DNA from: Fontibacterium sp038145245
GTDB lineage: Bacteria; Pseudomonadota; Alphaproteobacteria; Pelagibacterales; Pelagibacteraceae
Length of the DNA: 13,581 bases
Direction: 5' to 3'
Assembly (NCBI GenBank): GCA_038145245.1
Contig: JAYQPI010000022.1
Coordinates: forward strand, 1-13,581
Shown here: positions 1-6,715 of the stretch, in pieces
How positions within the stretch are numbered: the stretch's first letter is position 1
Layout of the letters: the number at the start of each line of letters is the position of its first letter
Notes under the pieces: generated by a model
What the model was told of the DNA's origin: nothing
Database searches by the model: none
Seen by the model: the letters and a program-made list of their open reading frames with translations, nothing else
Position numbers and translations under genes: made by a program

Positions 1-147
1 TCAAATCTTGCTGAAGAGGAAGGTCATCACCCAGATTTAAAATTTGGCTGGGGTTATGCAGAAGTTAATATATTTACACATGCAATCAATGGACTTTCTT
101 TAAGCGATTTTATCTTAGCCTCTAAGATAGATATGATTAGTGTCTAA
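1..147 (+). CDS. phhB: Pterin-4-alpha-carbinolamine dehydratase, C-terminal part (5' end outside window)
   Basis: Reading frame 1 is open from the first base to a TAA at 145-147 and gives 48 residues, about half of the roughly 95-110 residues usual for the family. The piece contains the family signature E-x-G-H-H-P at about residues 6-11, followed by GWGYAEVNIFTHAINGLS and the usual end SDFILASKID. In the family the two histidines lie in the active site that dehydrates 4a-hydroxytetrahydrobiopterin, recycling the cofactor of aromatic amino acid hydroxylases; many bacteria carry the gene without a recognisable hydroxylase nearby, and none is seen here. The start and any promoter lie upstream of the window. 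Its last 11 bases overlap the convergent end of purH. The family call is confident; the physiological role in this organism is not shown. Confidence 0.9.
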   Translation, partial: SNLAEEEGHHPDLKFGWGYAEVNIFTHAINGLSLSDFILASKIDMISV

Positions 148-1696
148 AGTTTCTAATTCCAGTAAATACCATTGCAATTCCGGCTTTCTCTGCTGCAGCT
201 ATTACTTCATCATCTTTAATTGATCCGCCTGGTTGGATAATGCATTTAACTCCAATTTTAATTAGCTCATTTAATCCATCGGCGAATGGAAAAAAGGCAT
301 CTGATGCTGCAACACTTCCTTTAATTTCATCTTTAAAAAATTCTGTAGCATTATGACATGCAATTTTACTTGAAGCTAATCTATTGGTTTGACCAGCACC
401 GATACCAAGTGTTTTATTATTCTTTGCTATAACAATGGCATTGGATTTTACAAATTTGCAAACTTTGAATGCAAATATTAAATCATCTAATTCTTTATCG
501 GTTGGTTTATTTTTAGTTACAATTTTTAATTCTTTTTTATTAATTTCAATTTGATCTTTGTCTTGGATTAAAAAATTATCACCCAAGAATGTGTATGAAA
601 ATTTATCCTGTTCTTTAAAGTTTTCTAAAGAGATTAATCTTAAGTTCTTCTTCTTTTCAAAAATTTCTAAACTTTTTTTACTAAAGGCTCTTGCAATAAT
701 CACCTCGTAGAATGTCTTTGTAATCTCATTAGCAAGCTTTTCATCGACTTCCCTATTAAAGCTTACAATACCTCCAAAAGCACTAATAGGATCGCTAGAA
801 AGGGCTAATTCGTAGGATTTAAGGGCATTCCCTGCGATAGCACAGCCACAAGGATTGTTGTGTTTTACGATAACACAAGAACTATCTATTTCTCCTAATT
901 CTTGAGTTATAGAAACTGCCGAATACATATCTAGATAGTTGTTATAACTCAGCTCTTTTCCTTGAATTTGTTTTATCTTGGATAAGAAATCATTTTTGTA
1001 ATTAATTTTGTAAACAGAGGCTTGTTGATGAGGATTTTCTCCATATCTTAATTTATCTTTAAGCTGGCCTGCAATTGTAATTTTTTTTGGAAATTTATTA
1101 TCTCTTAAATCATTCATCCAATTAGATATTACAGAGTCATAATAAGCAGTTTCAAGAAATGAATCTGTTGCAAGTTTTTTTCTAAATTCAAAAGAGGTTG
1201 ATCCTTTATTATTATTTAATTCATTTATTAAATCAGGATACTGATCAGTACTTGAGATAACCGTTGTAAATTTAAAATTTTTAGCCGAAGATCTCACCAT
1301 TGCAGGACCACCAATATCAATATTCTCAATCATGGTGTCAAAGTCTGCTTTTTCTAAAAGTTTTTTTTCAAACGGATAAAGATTGACGATGAGAAGATTT
1401 ATAAAATCAATATCTTCTTTTTTTATTTGTTCTAAATGATCTTTATCATCAGCTTTTGCAAGAAGACCCCCGTGAATTTTTGGATGTAATGTTTTAAGTC
1501 TCCCATCCAAGATTTCTGGAAACTTTGTATATTCTGAAATTTCAGTGCATTTAAAACCAAGATCTTTTATAAATTTATAACTCCCACCAGTACTAATGAT
1601 CTCAATATTATTTGCTTTTAAACACTCAAGAACCTCTTTTAGATTTGTTTTATCGGAAACAGAGATTAAGGCTTTTTTTATTTTAATCAGTTGCAT
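137..1696 (-). CDS. purH: Bifunctional AICAR formyltransferase / IMP cyclohydrolase
   Basis: PurH catalyses the last two steps of de novo IMP synthesis in the cytosol: formylation of AICAR with 10-formyl-THF, then ring closure. The 519-residue product is full length for the family. The N-terminal MGS-like cyclohydrolase domain (about 1-150) shows ISTGGS near residue 34 and GRLKTLHPKIHGG at 65-77. The transformylase domain (about 200-519) shows LRYGENPHQ near 216, the catalytic KHNNPCG at 278-284, SDPISAFGG near 301, GIGAGQTNR near 431 and SDAFFPFADG near 465. The ATG start places the conserved ALISVSDKT at the usual distance from the N-terminus. It is the last gene of the rpe > heparinase-like > purH run, 24 bases after the heparinase-like stop, so cotranscription is likely. 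No clear Shine-Dalgarno is seen. FolD, at the far end of the window, contributes to the same formyl-folate pool. Confidence 0.97.
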   Translation of the reverse strand: MQLIKIKKALISVSDKTNLKEVLECLKANNIEIISTGGSYKFIKDLGFKCTEISEYTKFPEILDGRLKTLHPKIHGGLLAKADDKDHLEQIKKEDIDFINLLIVNLYPFEKKLLEKADFDTMIENIDIGGPAMVRSSAKNFKFTTVISSTDQYPDLINELNNNKGSTSFEFRKKLATDSFLETAYYDSVISNWMNDLRDNKFPKKITIAGQLKDKLRYGENPHQQASVYKINYKNDFLSKIKQIQGKELSYNNYLDMYSAVSITQELGEIDSSCVIVKHNNPCGCAIAGNALKSYELALSSDPISAFGGIVSFNREVDEKLANEITKTFYEVIIARAFSKKSLEIFEKKKNLRLISLENFKEQDKFSYTFLGDNFLIQDKDQIEINKKELKIVTKNKPTDKELDDLIFAFKVCKFVKSNAIVIAKNNKTLGIGAGQTNRLASSKIACHNATEFFKDEIKGSVAASDAFFPFADGLNELIKIGVKCIIQPGGSIKDDEVIAAAEKAGIAMVFTGIRNFRH

Positions 1697-1720
1697 GAAG
1701 AAGCATTCGGTATACGATTT

Positions 1721-3373
1721 TTATTTGGCTTTTTCTAGATGCCAAATAATATTTGTGTTTTCATTTTCTATGTTGCCCTCAAGTAAAATAAACGAGGATT
1801 CTTTAATATTATCTGGGTTACCAAAATAAAGGTTTTTTTCAATTTTAGTTGGTATTTGAGGACTTCTAAATATCCAACCATCACCTTCATTAGAGCTAAG
1901 CAAGATATCATTACCCATAGTTTTGGTAATACGTATATCGGGGTGAATATGGAATCTTACGCTAAAAGTTAAATTTTTACTCTCTAGATTTTTACATTTT
2001 AGATTATCAATTCCTTCAATATGATTTTTTGATTTAAACAAAGTTATTTGTCGTTCGTGTAGTATTTTAAATCTTTTCTCATACCCGTCGTGAGCTACAA
2101 CACATTGAATAAACTCCTTATCATTTTTAAATTCTTTCTTAATAATATTATCTTTATCAATAAGAGAGTTTCCAAAATATTTTCTAATCAGAGCATTCTT
2201 TTGAAATATACAAGACGAGGTATCATTTATTGTAAGTGTTGAATGAGCTGCAGTTGATGAGCTTAAATAAGATAATTGTTCACCAAGATTTTTTCCTGAT
2301 CCAGAATTGCATATAAACTTAACTCCTCCCGATGACAGTTCAAATGATAATGCACCTGCCTGATAGTTTTTTGCATACAAAATTGACGGGGGATTGTTAG
2401 CATCTATAAATAATTCAATTTTTTTGGATTTAATTTTTCCATAACCACAGAAAATATTTTCCATATTTTCAAATTCATAACCTCTAGTTTCTAAAAGATC
2501 ATAGAATCTTTCAGTATTGATATGATTAGCTCCATTAAATAAAGGAAGATCCCCATTTGAAAATCTTAAAAATTTAAAACAGATTCCAAGGGAATTAATA
2601 TAAATATTTATAAAAGCAGGAGTTTGCTTTCTAGATAATGTTAACCATTCTTTAATAAGAACTAAAAAATATAAAGTCCAAAATAGATCTTCAGGGTTTT
2701 TAGTTTTAACAAATCCATCTTTGCCGATAAAACTTCCAAGTTCATCTTCTAAATTTTTAAGTCCATATTGAGTATATTCTTCATACTGCTCAAAGGAATT
2801 TCCAACCAAGATTAAGGCTGCAAGAGATCTTATTTTATCAATACCCCTGTTAACTAGGTTAATATTTTTAAACAAATGTTTGGTTTGTTTGACAATATTA
2901 TTAATAACTTTGCTTCTGAAAATAAGATCGCTATTTTTAAAAATGATTTCATAACTTGAGATCCAATAAATTAACCGCATCGTAATTACATCTAATGTCC
3001 AATATTTCTCATTATAATTTGAAAAATTATTGATCCATTGATCAACAATTAAGCAGCCTAATTCTTTTTCAGTTTTAATATTGAGTGCTGGAAGCCAACA
3101 AAAATTATGAAGTTTTTTAGTTTTATTTTCTTCTAGATTAGTAATTTTCCAAAGATTAGTTGTAAATTTTCTAACACTATTCAATATGATGGGGTCATGA
3201 TTAATAAGATCTTGGATTAAAAATATATTAGAGGATTCATAAATACGATGGGGTTGAATTCCACCTAAAGAAACATTGTAATTAGAACTTTTAAATTTTT
3301 TCTCTCTTAATCGATCTTGAAAACTTTTTTTTAACGATAAAAGATAAAGATTAAATGTATTGAGAGTGGACAC
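1721..3373 (-). CDS. Heparinase II/III family protein
   Basis: This 550-residue protein matches the alphaproteobacterial heparinase II/III-like family (C-terminal domain PF07940), whose characterised members are polysaccharide lyases of acidic glycans. Visible features are an N-terminal helical (alpha/alpha toroid-like) part with an F-C-W-L-P-A-L segment near 91-97, then a beta-rich C-terminal part from about 330. That part contains GGVKFICNSGSG near 349-360, STAAHSTLTIND at 373-384 (His377 is the family histidine) and VRFHIHPDI near 472-480. No signal peptide is visible at the N-terminus, so a cytosolic location is possible and classical extracellular glycan degradation is doubtful. The start is GTG, placed directly after the rpe stop codon, and purH follows 24 bases later. 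Genes of this family commonly sit beside purH in Alphaproteobacteria. The true substrate is unknown; the family assignment is good. Confidence 0.85.
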   Translation of the reverse strand: MSTLNTFNLYLLSLKKSFQDRLREKKFKSSNYNVSLGGIQPHRIYESSNIFLIQDLINHDPIILNSVRKFTTNLWKITNLEENKTKKLHNFCWLPALNIKTEKELGCLIVDQWINNFSNYNEKYWTLDVITMRLIYWISSYEIIFKNSDLIFRSKVINNIVKQTKHLFKNINLVNRGIDKIRSLAALILVGNSFEQYEEYTQYGLKNLEDELGSFIGKDGFVKTKNPEDLFWTLYFLVLIKEWLTLSRKQTPAFINIYINSLGICFKFLRFSNGDLPLFNGANHINTERFYDLLETRGYEFENMENIFCGYGKIKSKKIELFIDANNPPSILYAKNYQAGALSFELSSGGVKFICNSGSGKNLGEQLSYLSSSTAAHSTLTINDTSSCIFQKNALIRKYFGNSLIDKDNIIKKEFKNDKEFIQCVVAHDGYEKRFKILHERQITLFKSKNHIEGIDNLKCKNLESKNLTFSVRFHIHPDIRITKTMGNDILLSSNEGDGWIFRSPQIPTKIEKNLYFGNPDNIKESSFILLEGNIENENTNIIWHLEKAK

Positions 3374-4030
3374 TTAAGCGCAATTTCTTAATTTTTGGAT
3401 ATTATCTTTTAAAGAACCAGAAAAAATAGTGGTTCCAGAAACTAAAATATTTGCACCTGCTTTTACTGCAAGTGGTGCAGTTTCAAAATTAATCCCACCA
3501 TCAATTTCAATATCAATTTTAAGTTTTTTATCATTAATTAATTTTCTAAGCTCAGTCACTTTTGGCAAAACCTCACTCATAAAACTTTGTCCTGCAAAAC
3601 CAGGGTTTACACTCATAATTAAAATAAGATCAATTTCATTAATAACGTCCATTAAAGCACTAATCGGTGTTTTAGGATTTAAAGAAACCCCAGCCTTTTT
3701 TCCTAAAGATTTAATGGTGCTAACAGCTCTTTTTAAATTATCAGTTGCTTCTGGGTGTATAGTAATAATATCTGAGCCTGCATCAGCGAATGCTTTAATA
3801 TATTTTTCAACGGGAGAGATCATTAAGTGTACATCGAATGGAATCTTTGTGCATTTTCTAATCATTTTTATAATGGGAGGTCCCATGGTAATATTTTGCA
3901 CAAAGTGGCCGTCCATAACATCAACGTGGATTAAATCGGCACCCGCTTTTTCTAAACTTTTAATTTCATCGCCTAGAATACTAAAATCAGCAGATAAAAT
4001 AGAGGGTGATATTTTTATATTTTGTGCCAC
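3374..4030 (-). CDS. rpe: Ribulose-phosphate 3-epimerase
   Basis: Rpe interconverts ribulose 5-phosphate and xylulose 5-phosphate in the pentose phosphate pathway, in the cytosol. The TIM-barrel signatures are all present: ISPSILSADF at the N-terminus, HVDVMDGHFV (metal-binding His and catalytic Asp), DVHLMI (second metal His), MSVNPGFAGQSF (phosphate loop), EIDGGIN (second catalytic Asp) and AGANILVSGT (phosphate binding). Length is normal at about 218 residues. The reading frame has no ATG near the N-terminus: it opens straight after a TAA with TTG (4037-4039), and a GTG follows three codons later (4028-4030). I prefer the GTG because it starts three residues before the first conserved strand, but TTG, giving 221 residues, cannot be excluded. 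No clear Shine-Dalgarno precedes either. The stop abuts the GTG of the heparinase-like gene with no spacer, suggesting translational coupling. Confidence 0.95.
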   Translation of the reverse strand: MAQNIKISPSILSADFSILGDEIKSLEKAGADLIHVDVMDGHFVQNITMGPPIIKMIRKCTKIPFDVHLMISPVEKYIKAFADAGSDIITIHPEATDNLKRAVSTIKSLGKKAGVSLNPKTPISALMDVINEIDLILIMSVNPGFAGQSFMSEVLPKVTELRKLINDKKLKIDIEIDGGINFETAPLAVKAGANILVSGTTIFSGSLKDNIQKLRNCA

Positions 4031-4072
4031 AGCACACAATTAAATGAATTTAAGAATTTTAAAATGTTTTTT

Positions 4073-4429
4073 TTAAAATTGTTTCTGGAAAAATTTTAAA
4101 AGAAAATGTGTAATTTCGCTCTCTAATGGAAAAGATAGCATTCCCATTACAGAATAGCCAAGAAGCCAAGGTATAAAGTAAAATCTGAACATATAAAAGA
4201 ACCAAGCCACGTATAAAGGTACGAATATTGGAATTAAGAAATTTGGAGTTATAATTCTAAACAATCTGATTACAGGGTTAGTCGCCAGCACAAAAATACG
4301 CATAAAGAAAAATTTAGAATCTTCTCTTTGGAATAAATTCATGGCTGATCTTCCAATTAACGTCCACATTATTATACCAAAAATATAATCTATAACGATG
4401 ACCCAGATTGGAAAGGCTTGAAGCGACAT
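4073..4429 (-). CDS. Small membrane protein, YggT-like (tentative)
   Basis: The 118-residue product starting at the ATG at 4427-4429 is strongly hydrophobic. One membrane segment lies at about residues 6-26, followed by a basic/polar stretch (GRSAMNLFQREDSK) and then two or three hydrophobic segments from about 40 to 100. The segment TNPVIRLFRIITPNFLIPIF resembles the repeat of YggT family proteins (asparagine/proline-rich amphipathic stretch after a membrane helix), whose role in bacteria is poorly defined. An upstream in-frame TTG at 4454-4456 would add nine residues, but it lies inside the 3' arm of a hairpin, so I chose the ATG. No Shine-Dalgarno is clear. It lies downstream of the symporter genes and upstream of rpe on the same strand. 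I am confident it is a gene, but only moderately so about the family. Confidence 0.7.
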   Translation of the reverse strand: MSLQAFPIWVIVIDYIFGIIMWTLIGRSAMNLFQREDSKFFFMRIFVLATNPVIRLFRIITPNFLIPIFVPLYVAWFFYMFRFYFIPWLLGYSVMGMLSFPLESEITHFLLKFFQKQF

Positions 4430-4453
4430 TAAGTTTTGAAATTTATGAAGGTT

Positions 4454-4478
4454 CAAGGGGCAATAAAATTGCCCCTTG
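4454..4478 (-). terminator. Strong hairpin between symporter large subunit and YggT-like gene
   Basis: A perfect inverted repeat of 11 bases per arm with a 3-base loop: CAAGGGGCAAT at 4454-4464, AAA, then ATTGCCCCTTG at 4468-4478. It is one of the few GC-rich patches in an AT-rich window and lies 12 bases past the symporter stop codon, where a terminator is expected. On the minus strand it is not followed by a clean U-run (AACCTTCATAAATTT follows). The plus strand has TTTTTT a few bases after the stem, but no gene on that strand ends here. It may be a partial terminator or a 3'-end-stabilising structure rather than a textbook intrinsic terminator. Confidence 0.6.
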
Positions 4479-4490
4479 ATAATTTTTTAA

Positions 4491-6353
4491 TTAGCTATGT
4501 TTAATGATCTCTTTTCCAGTGGAAATTCGACATTCATCAACCATATCTTGGATTGCTTTGCTCTCAGGTTTTGTAATTAAACTTACAACAACCATTGTAA
4601 CTAAAGAAACAGTAGCTCCAACGATACCAAAGCGTAAGCTGTCAATACCAGGTGCCCAACTTGGGATTGGTTGACCCATGAACGCTGGTGTAACGTAAAT
4701 TAGATACCATGTTCCTGAGACAAGCCCAGCTATCATTCCAGCTATTGCGCCAGATCTGGTAGCTCTCTTCCACCAAACACCTAACACAAGCGGCCAGAAT
4801 AATCCTGACATTGCAAAGTCAAACGCCCAAGCAACTCCAGAAAGAATTGCAGAACCAACTCCTCCGCTAGTGAAACGGTAACTAGCAGCAAAAGCTGCAA
4901 GGACACCAATTATAACTAGAAGTGATCGTGCAACAAGTAATCGAGTTGTAACGCTCGCTTTTGGATCTATCATTTTATAATAAACGTCATGTGATAATGC
5001 GTTTGCTATAGCAAGAATTAATCCGTCAGCAGTTGACATCGCAGCAGCTAAACCACCCGCAGCAACTAGTCCAGATACGAAGTAAGGTAGACCAGCAACT
5101 TCAGGAGTCGCAAGCACAACAACGTCAGCTCGCATAAACCATTCGTTTAATTGAAGGATTCCATCTTTGTTTAAGTCAGCAATATGCACTTGACCTACAG
5201 CCATCCAGTTTTTAACCCACTCAATTTGCATAACATCAGAAATTTTCTTTCCAATAATTGCAGTTTTGAAGTTTGGATCAAGTAACTGAACTTTAGATAG
5301 AGTCGCAAGCATTGGTGCAGAGAAGTATAGTAGGAAGATAAAGAATAGTGACCAACCTACTGATCTTCTAGCAGAAGTAACAGATGGAGTAGTAAAGTAT
5401 CTCATTAAAATGTGAGGTAACGATGCTGTTCCAACCATCATACAAATCGCAAGAGAAATGTAACTCCATGCTGCCATTCCACTAGCAGGAACTGCTGAGT
5501 GTGGAACAGAGATTGAAGCTAATCCCGCTGGGACTCCCGCTGCTTTTAATGCATCAGGTGCGTTTTTAACTAGACCATATTGTGCTTCAAGTTCTGCTAA
5601 ACGCTGAACCTCAGCTCCAAGTGATACATGTGGAAATATACCAAAACCATTTTTCCAGCTCATCCAGAAAATTGGAAGAAGGTAAGCAATAATTAACACG
5701 ATGTATTGAGCCACTTGTGTCCAAGTAACCGCTCTCATACCGCCTAACATTGCGCAAAGTAGAATACTTACTAATCCTACCCAGATACCAATTTCAAATG
5801 GTATTCCCAAAGCTCTTGATGCGATTGTACCTGTAGCATTGATCTGAGCAGTCACATACGTGAACGATGCTAAGAATAATACTATAACCGCAAAAAATCT
5901 TGGAAGGTTTCCGCCGTATCTTGTTCCAATAAAATCTGGCACTGTGTAGCAGCCAAATTTTCTTAAATATGGAGCAAGTAAGCTTGATACTAAAACGTAT
6001 CCTCCTGTCCAACCTACTAAGAATGCCATGTAAGTGTATCCACCGAAGTAAATACCACCCGCCATCGCAACGAAAGATGCTCCAGACATCCAGTCAGCAG
6101 CTGTTGCCATTCCGTTAAACACGGTTGGAACTTGTCTGCCCGCTAGATAATAAGCATCTACCTGTACCGTTCTAGAAATAACTCCGATACCAGCGTAGAT
6201 TATGATCGTAAAACCAACGAAACATAGTCCGATAGTTTTAGCTGACATACCCATTTTTTCTGCAAGGGCCATCAGCAGGACGAATACTGCAAACCCACCA
6301 GTATACATTCCGTATATTTTTGGTAGGTCGTTTATAAATTTACTTTTAGCCAT
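4491..6353 (-). CDS. Sodium:solute symporter, large subunit (VC_2705 subfamily, acetate permease-like)
   Basis: A 620-residue inner-membrane transporter of the SSS superfamily (SLC5 fold), with about 12-14 hydrophobic segments. The region of residues 80-148, with MATAADWMSGASF, VGWTGGYVL, TVPDFIGTRYGG, and later GLAAAMSTADGLILAIANALSHD (split across 432-456), is typical of ActP-like and VC_2705-type symporters. Two longer polar loops stand out, at about 232-290 and 350-410. The second contains DLNKDGILQLNE at 393-404, an exact EF-hand-type calcium-loop pattern. It is preceded by the DUF4212 small subunit, overlapping it by one base (TAATG), and has a strong GGGAGG ribosome site. This two-subunit arrangement is characteristic of the VC_2705 group. 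The substrate is probably a small carboxylate such as acetate, inferred from superfamily and from acs nearby. The gene is richer in Gly/Ala codons than its neighbours, which fits a membrane protein and possibly strong expression. Confidence 0.93.
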   Translation of the reverse strand: MAKSKFINDLPKIYGMYTGGFAVFVLLMALAEKMGMSAKTIGLCFVGFTIIIYAGIGVISRTVQVDAYYLAGRQVPTVFNGMATAADWMSGASFVAMAGGIYFGGYTYMAFLVGWTGGYVLVSSLLAPYLRKFGCYTVPDFIGTRYGGNLPRFFAVIVLFLASFTYVTAQINATGTIASRALGIPFEIGIWVGLVSILLCAMLGGMRAVTWTQVAQYIVLIIAYLLPIFWMSWKNGFGIFPHVSLGAEVQRLAELEAQYGLVKNAPDALKAAGVPAGLASISVPHSAVPASGMAAWSYISLAICMMVGTASLPHILMRYFTTPSVTSARRSVGWSLFFIFLLYFSAPMLATLSKVQLLDPNFKTAIIGKKISDVMQIEWVKNWMAVGQVHIADLNKDGILQLNEWFMRADVVVLATPEVAGLPYFVSGLVAAGGLAAAMSTADGLILAIANALSHDVYYKMIDPKASVTTRLLVARSLLVIIGVLAAFAASYRFTSGGVGSAILSGVAWAFDFAMSGLFWPLVLGVWWKRATRSGAIAGMIAGLVSGTWYLIYVTPAFMGQPIPSWAPGIDSLRFGIVGATVSLVTMVVVSLITKPESKAIQDMVDECRISTGKEIIKHS

Positions 6354-6622
6354 TAGTCATCCTCCCTGTCTTTGTCTGAAAAGCCAAACTCTTCATCAAT
6401 TTTTTCTTGTCTTGAGTTACTCCAGAAAATTAAAATGACGAATGCAAGAAGTGATCCTTGCGCTGTCATATAATAAGCTAATGGATAACCAAGCAACTTA
6501 AATTGATTAAGTTCAACTCCAAAGGCAAATATAAGTATCGAGAAGAAGAACCAAATGATCATAGTTATGATCATAAGAGTTCTTGTGGCTGACCAATGTG
6601 CTTCTTGTTTTGGTGTTGCCAT
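6353..6622 (-). CDS. DUF4212 protein, sodium:solute symporter small subunit
   Basis: An 89-residue membrane protein with two hydrophobic segments (about residues 15-36 and 47-69), an N-terminal polar stretch containing QEAHWSATRTL, and a strongly acidic C-terminal tail (DKDREDD). This pattern, the length, and the position directly upstream of a VC_2705-type symporter identify the DUF4212 / small-subunit family, thought to form a complex with the large transporter subunit in the inner membrane. Start is ATG with a GGGGG ribosome-binding patch at 6628-6632, five bases upstream. Its stop shares one base with the large-subunit ATG, so the two are translationally coupled and certainly one operon. 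The promoter should lie in the 93-base divergent gap upstream. Confidence 0.92.
   Translation of the reverse strand: MATPKQEAHWSATRTLMIITMIIWFFFSILIFAFGVELNQFKLLGYPLAYYMTAQGSLLAFVILIFWSNSRQEKIDEEFGFSDKDREDD
6361..6366 (-). promoter_or_regulatory. Ribosome-binding site of symporter large subunit
   Basis: GGGAGG on the minus strand, seven bases before the ATG at 6351-6353 and inside the last codons of the small subunit. It is one of the best Shine-Dalgarno sequences in a window where most genes have weak or no recognisable site, and it fixes the start at the TAATG overlap. Confidence 0.75.
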
Positions 6623-6715
6623 TTTTTCCCCCTTTTATTTTGTTATTGGCAAAACCCTAACCGAATTGATATCTAATGGAAAGATATAATCTTTTAAATA
6701 AAATGTTGAAATTCA
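6623..6715. promoter_or_regulatory. Divergent promoter region with a palindromic -10 element
   Basis: This 93-base gap separates the leftward symporter genes from the rightward 210-residue gene, so it must carry promoters in both directions. A perfect TATAAT lies at 6685-6690 on the plus strand, 25 bases before the ATG at 6716. A TTGATA at 6666-6671 is too close (13 bases) to be a normal -35. The -10 sits inside an inverted repeat, AAAGAT-ATA-ATCTTT (6680-6694), so the opposite strand also reads a TATATC-like element. I see no riboswitch or other structured leader here. Confidence 0.45.

Noticed and set aside
3429..4043. A 204-codon open frame on the plus strand opposite rpe.
   Set aside because: It lies entirely antisense to a clear rpe gene, has no recognisable family pattern, and long antisense frames arise easily where A/T-rich codons avoid stops on the other strand.
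4055..4080. A/T-rich inverted repeat (TTTTAAAA words) between rpe and the YggT-like gene as a terminator.
   Set aside because: It consists only of A/T pairs, would be unstable, and such words are expected by chance at this composition.
5794..6012. A 72-codon minus-strand frame inside the symporter gene.
   Set aside because: It is in another frame of a well-supported transporter gene, and its product looks like random arginine- and serine-rich sequence.
6623..6715. A riboswitch or structured leader in the symporter upstream gap.
   Set aside because: No GC-containing stems or known aptamer pattern are visible; the gap is explained by divergent promoters.
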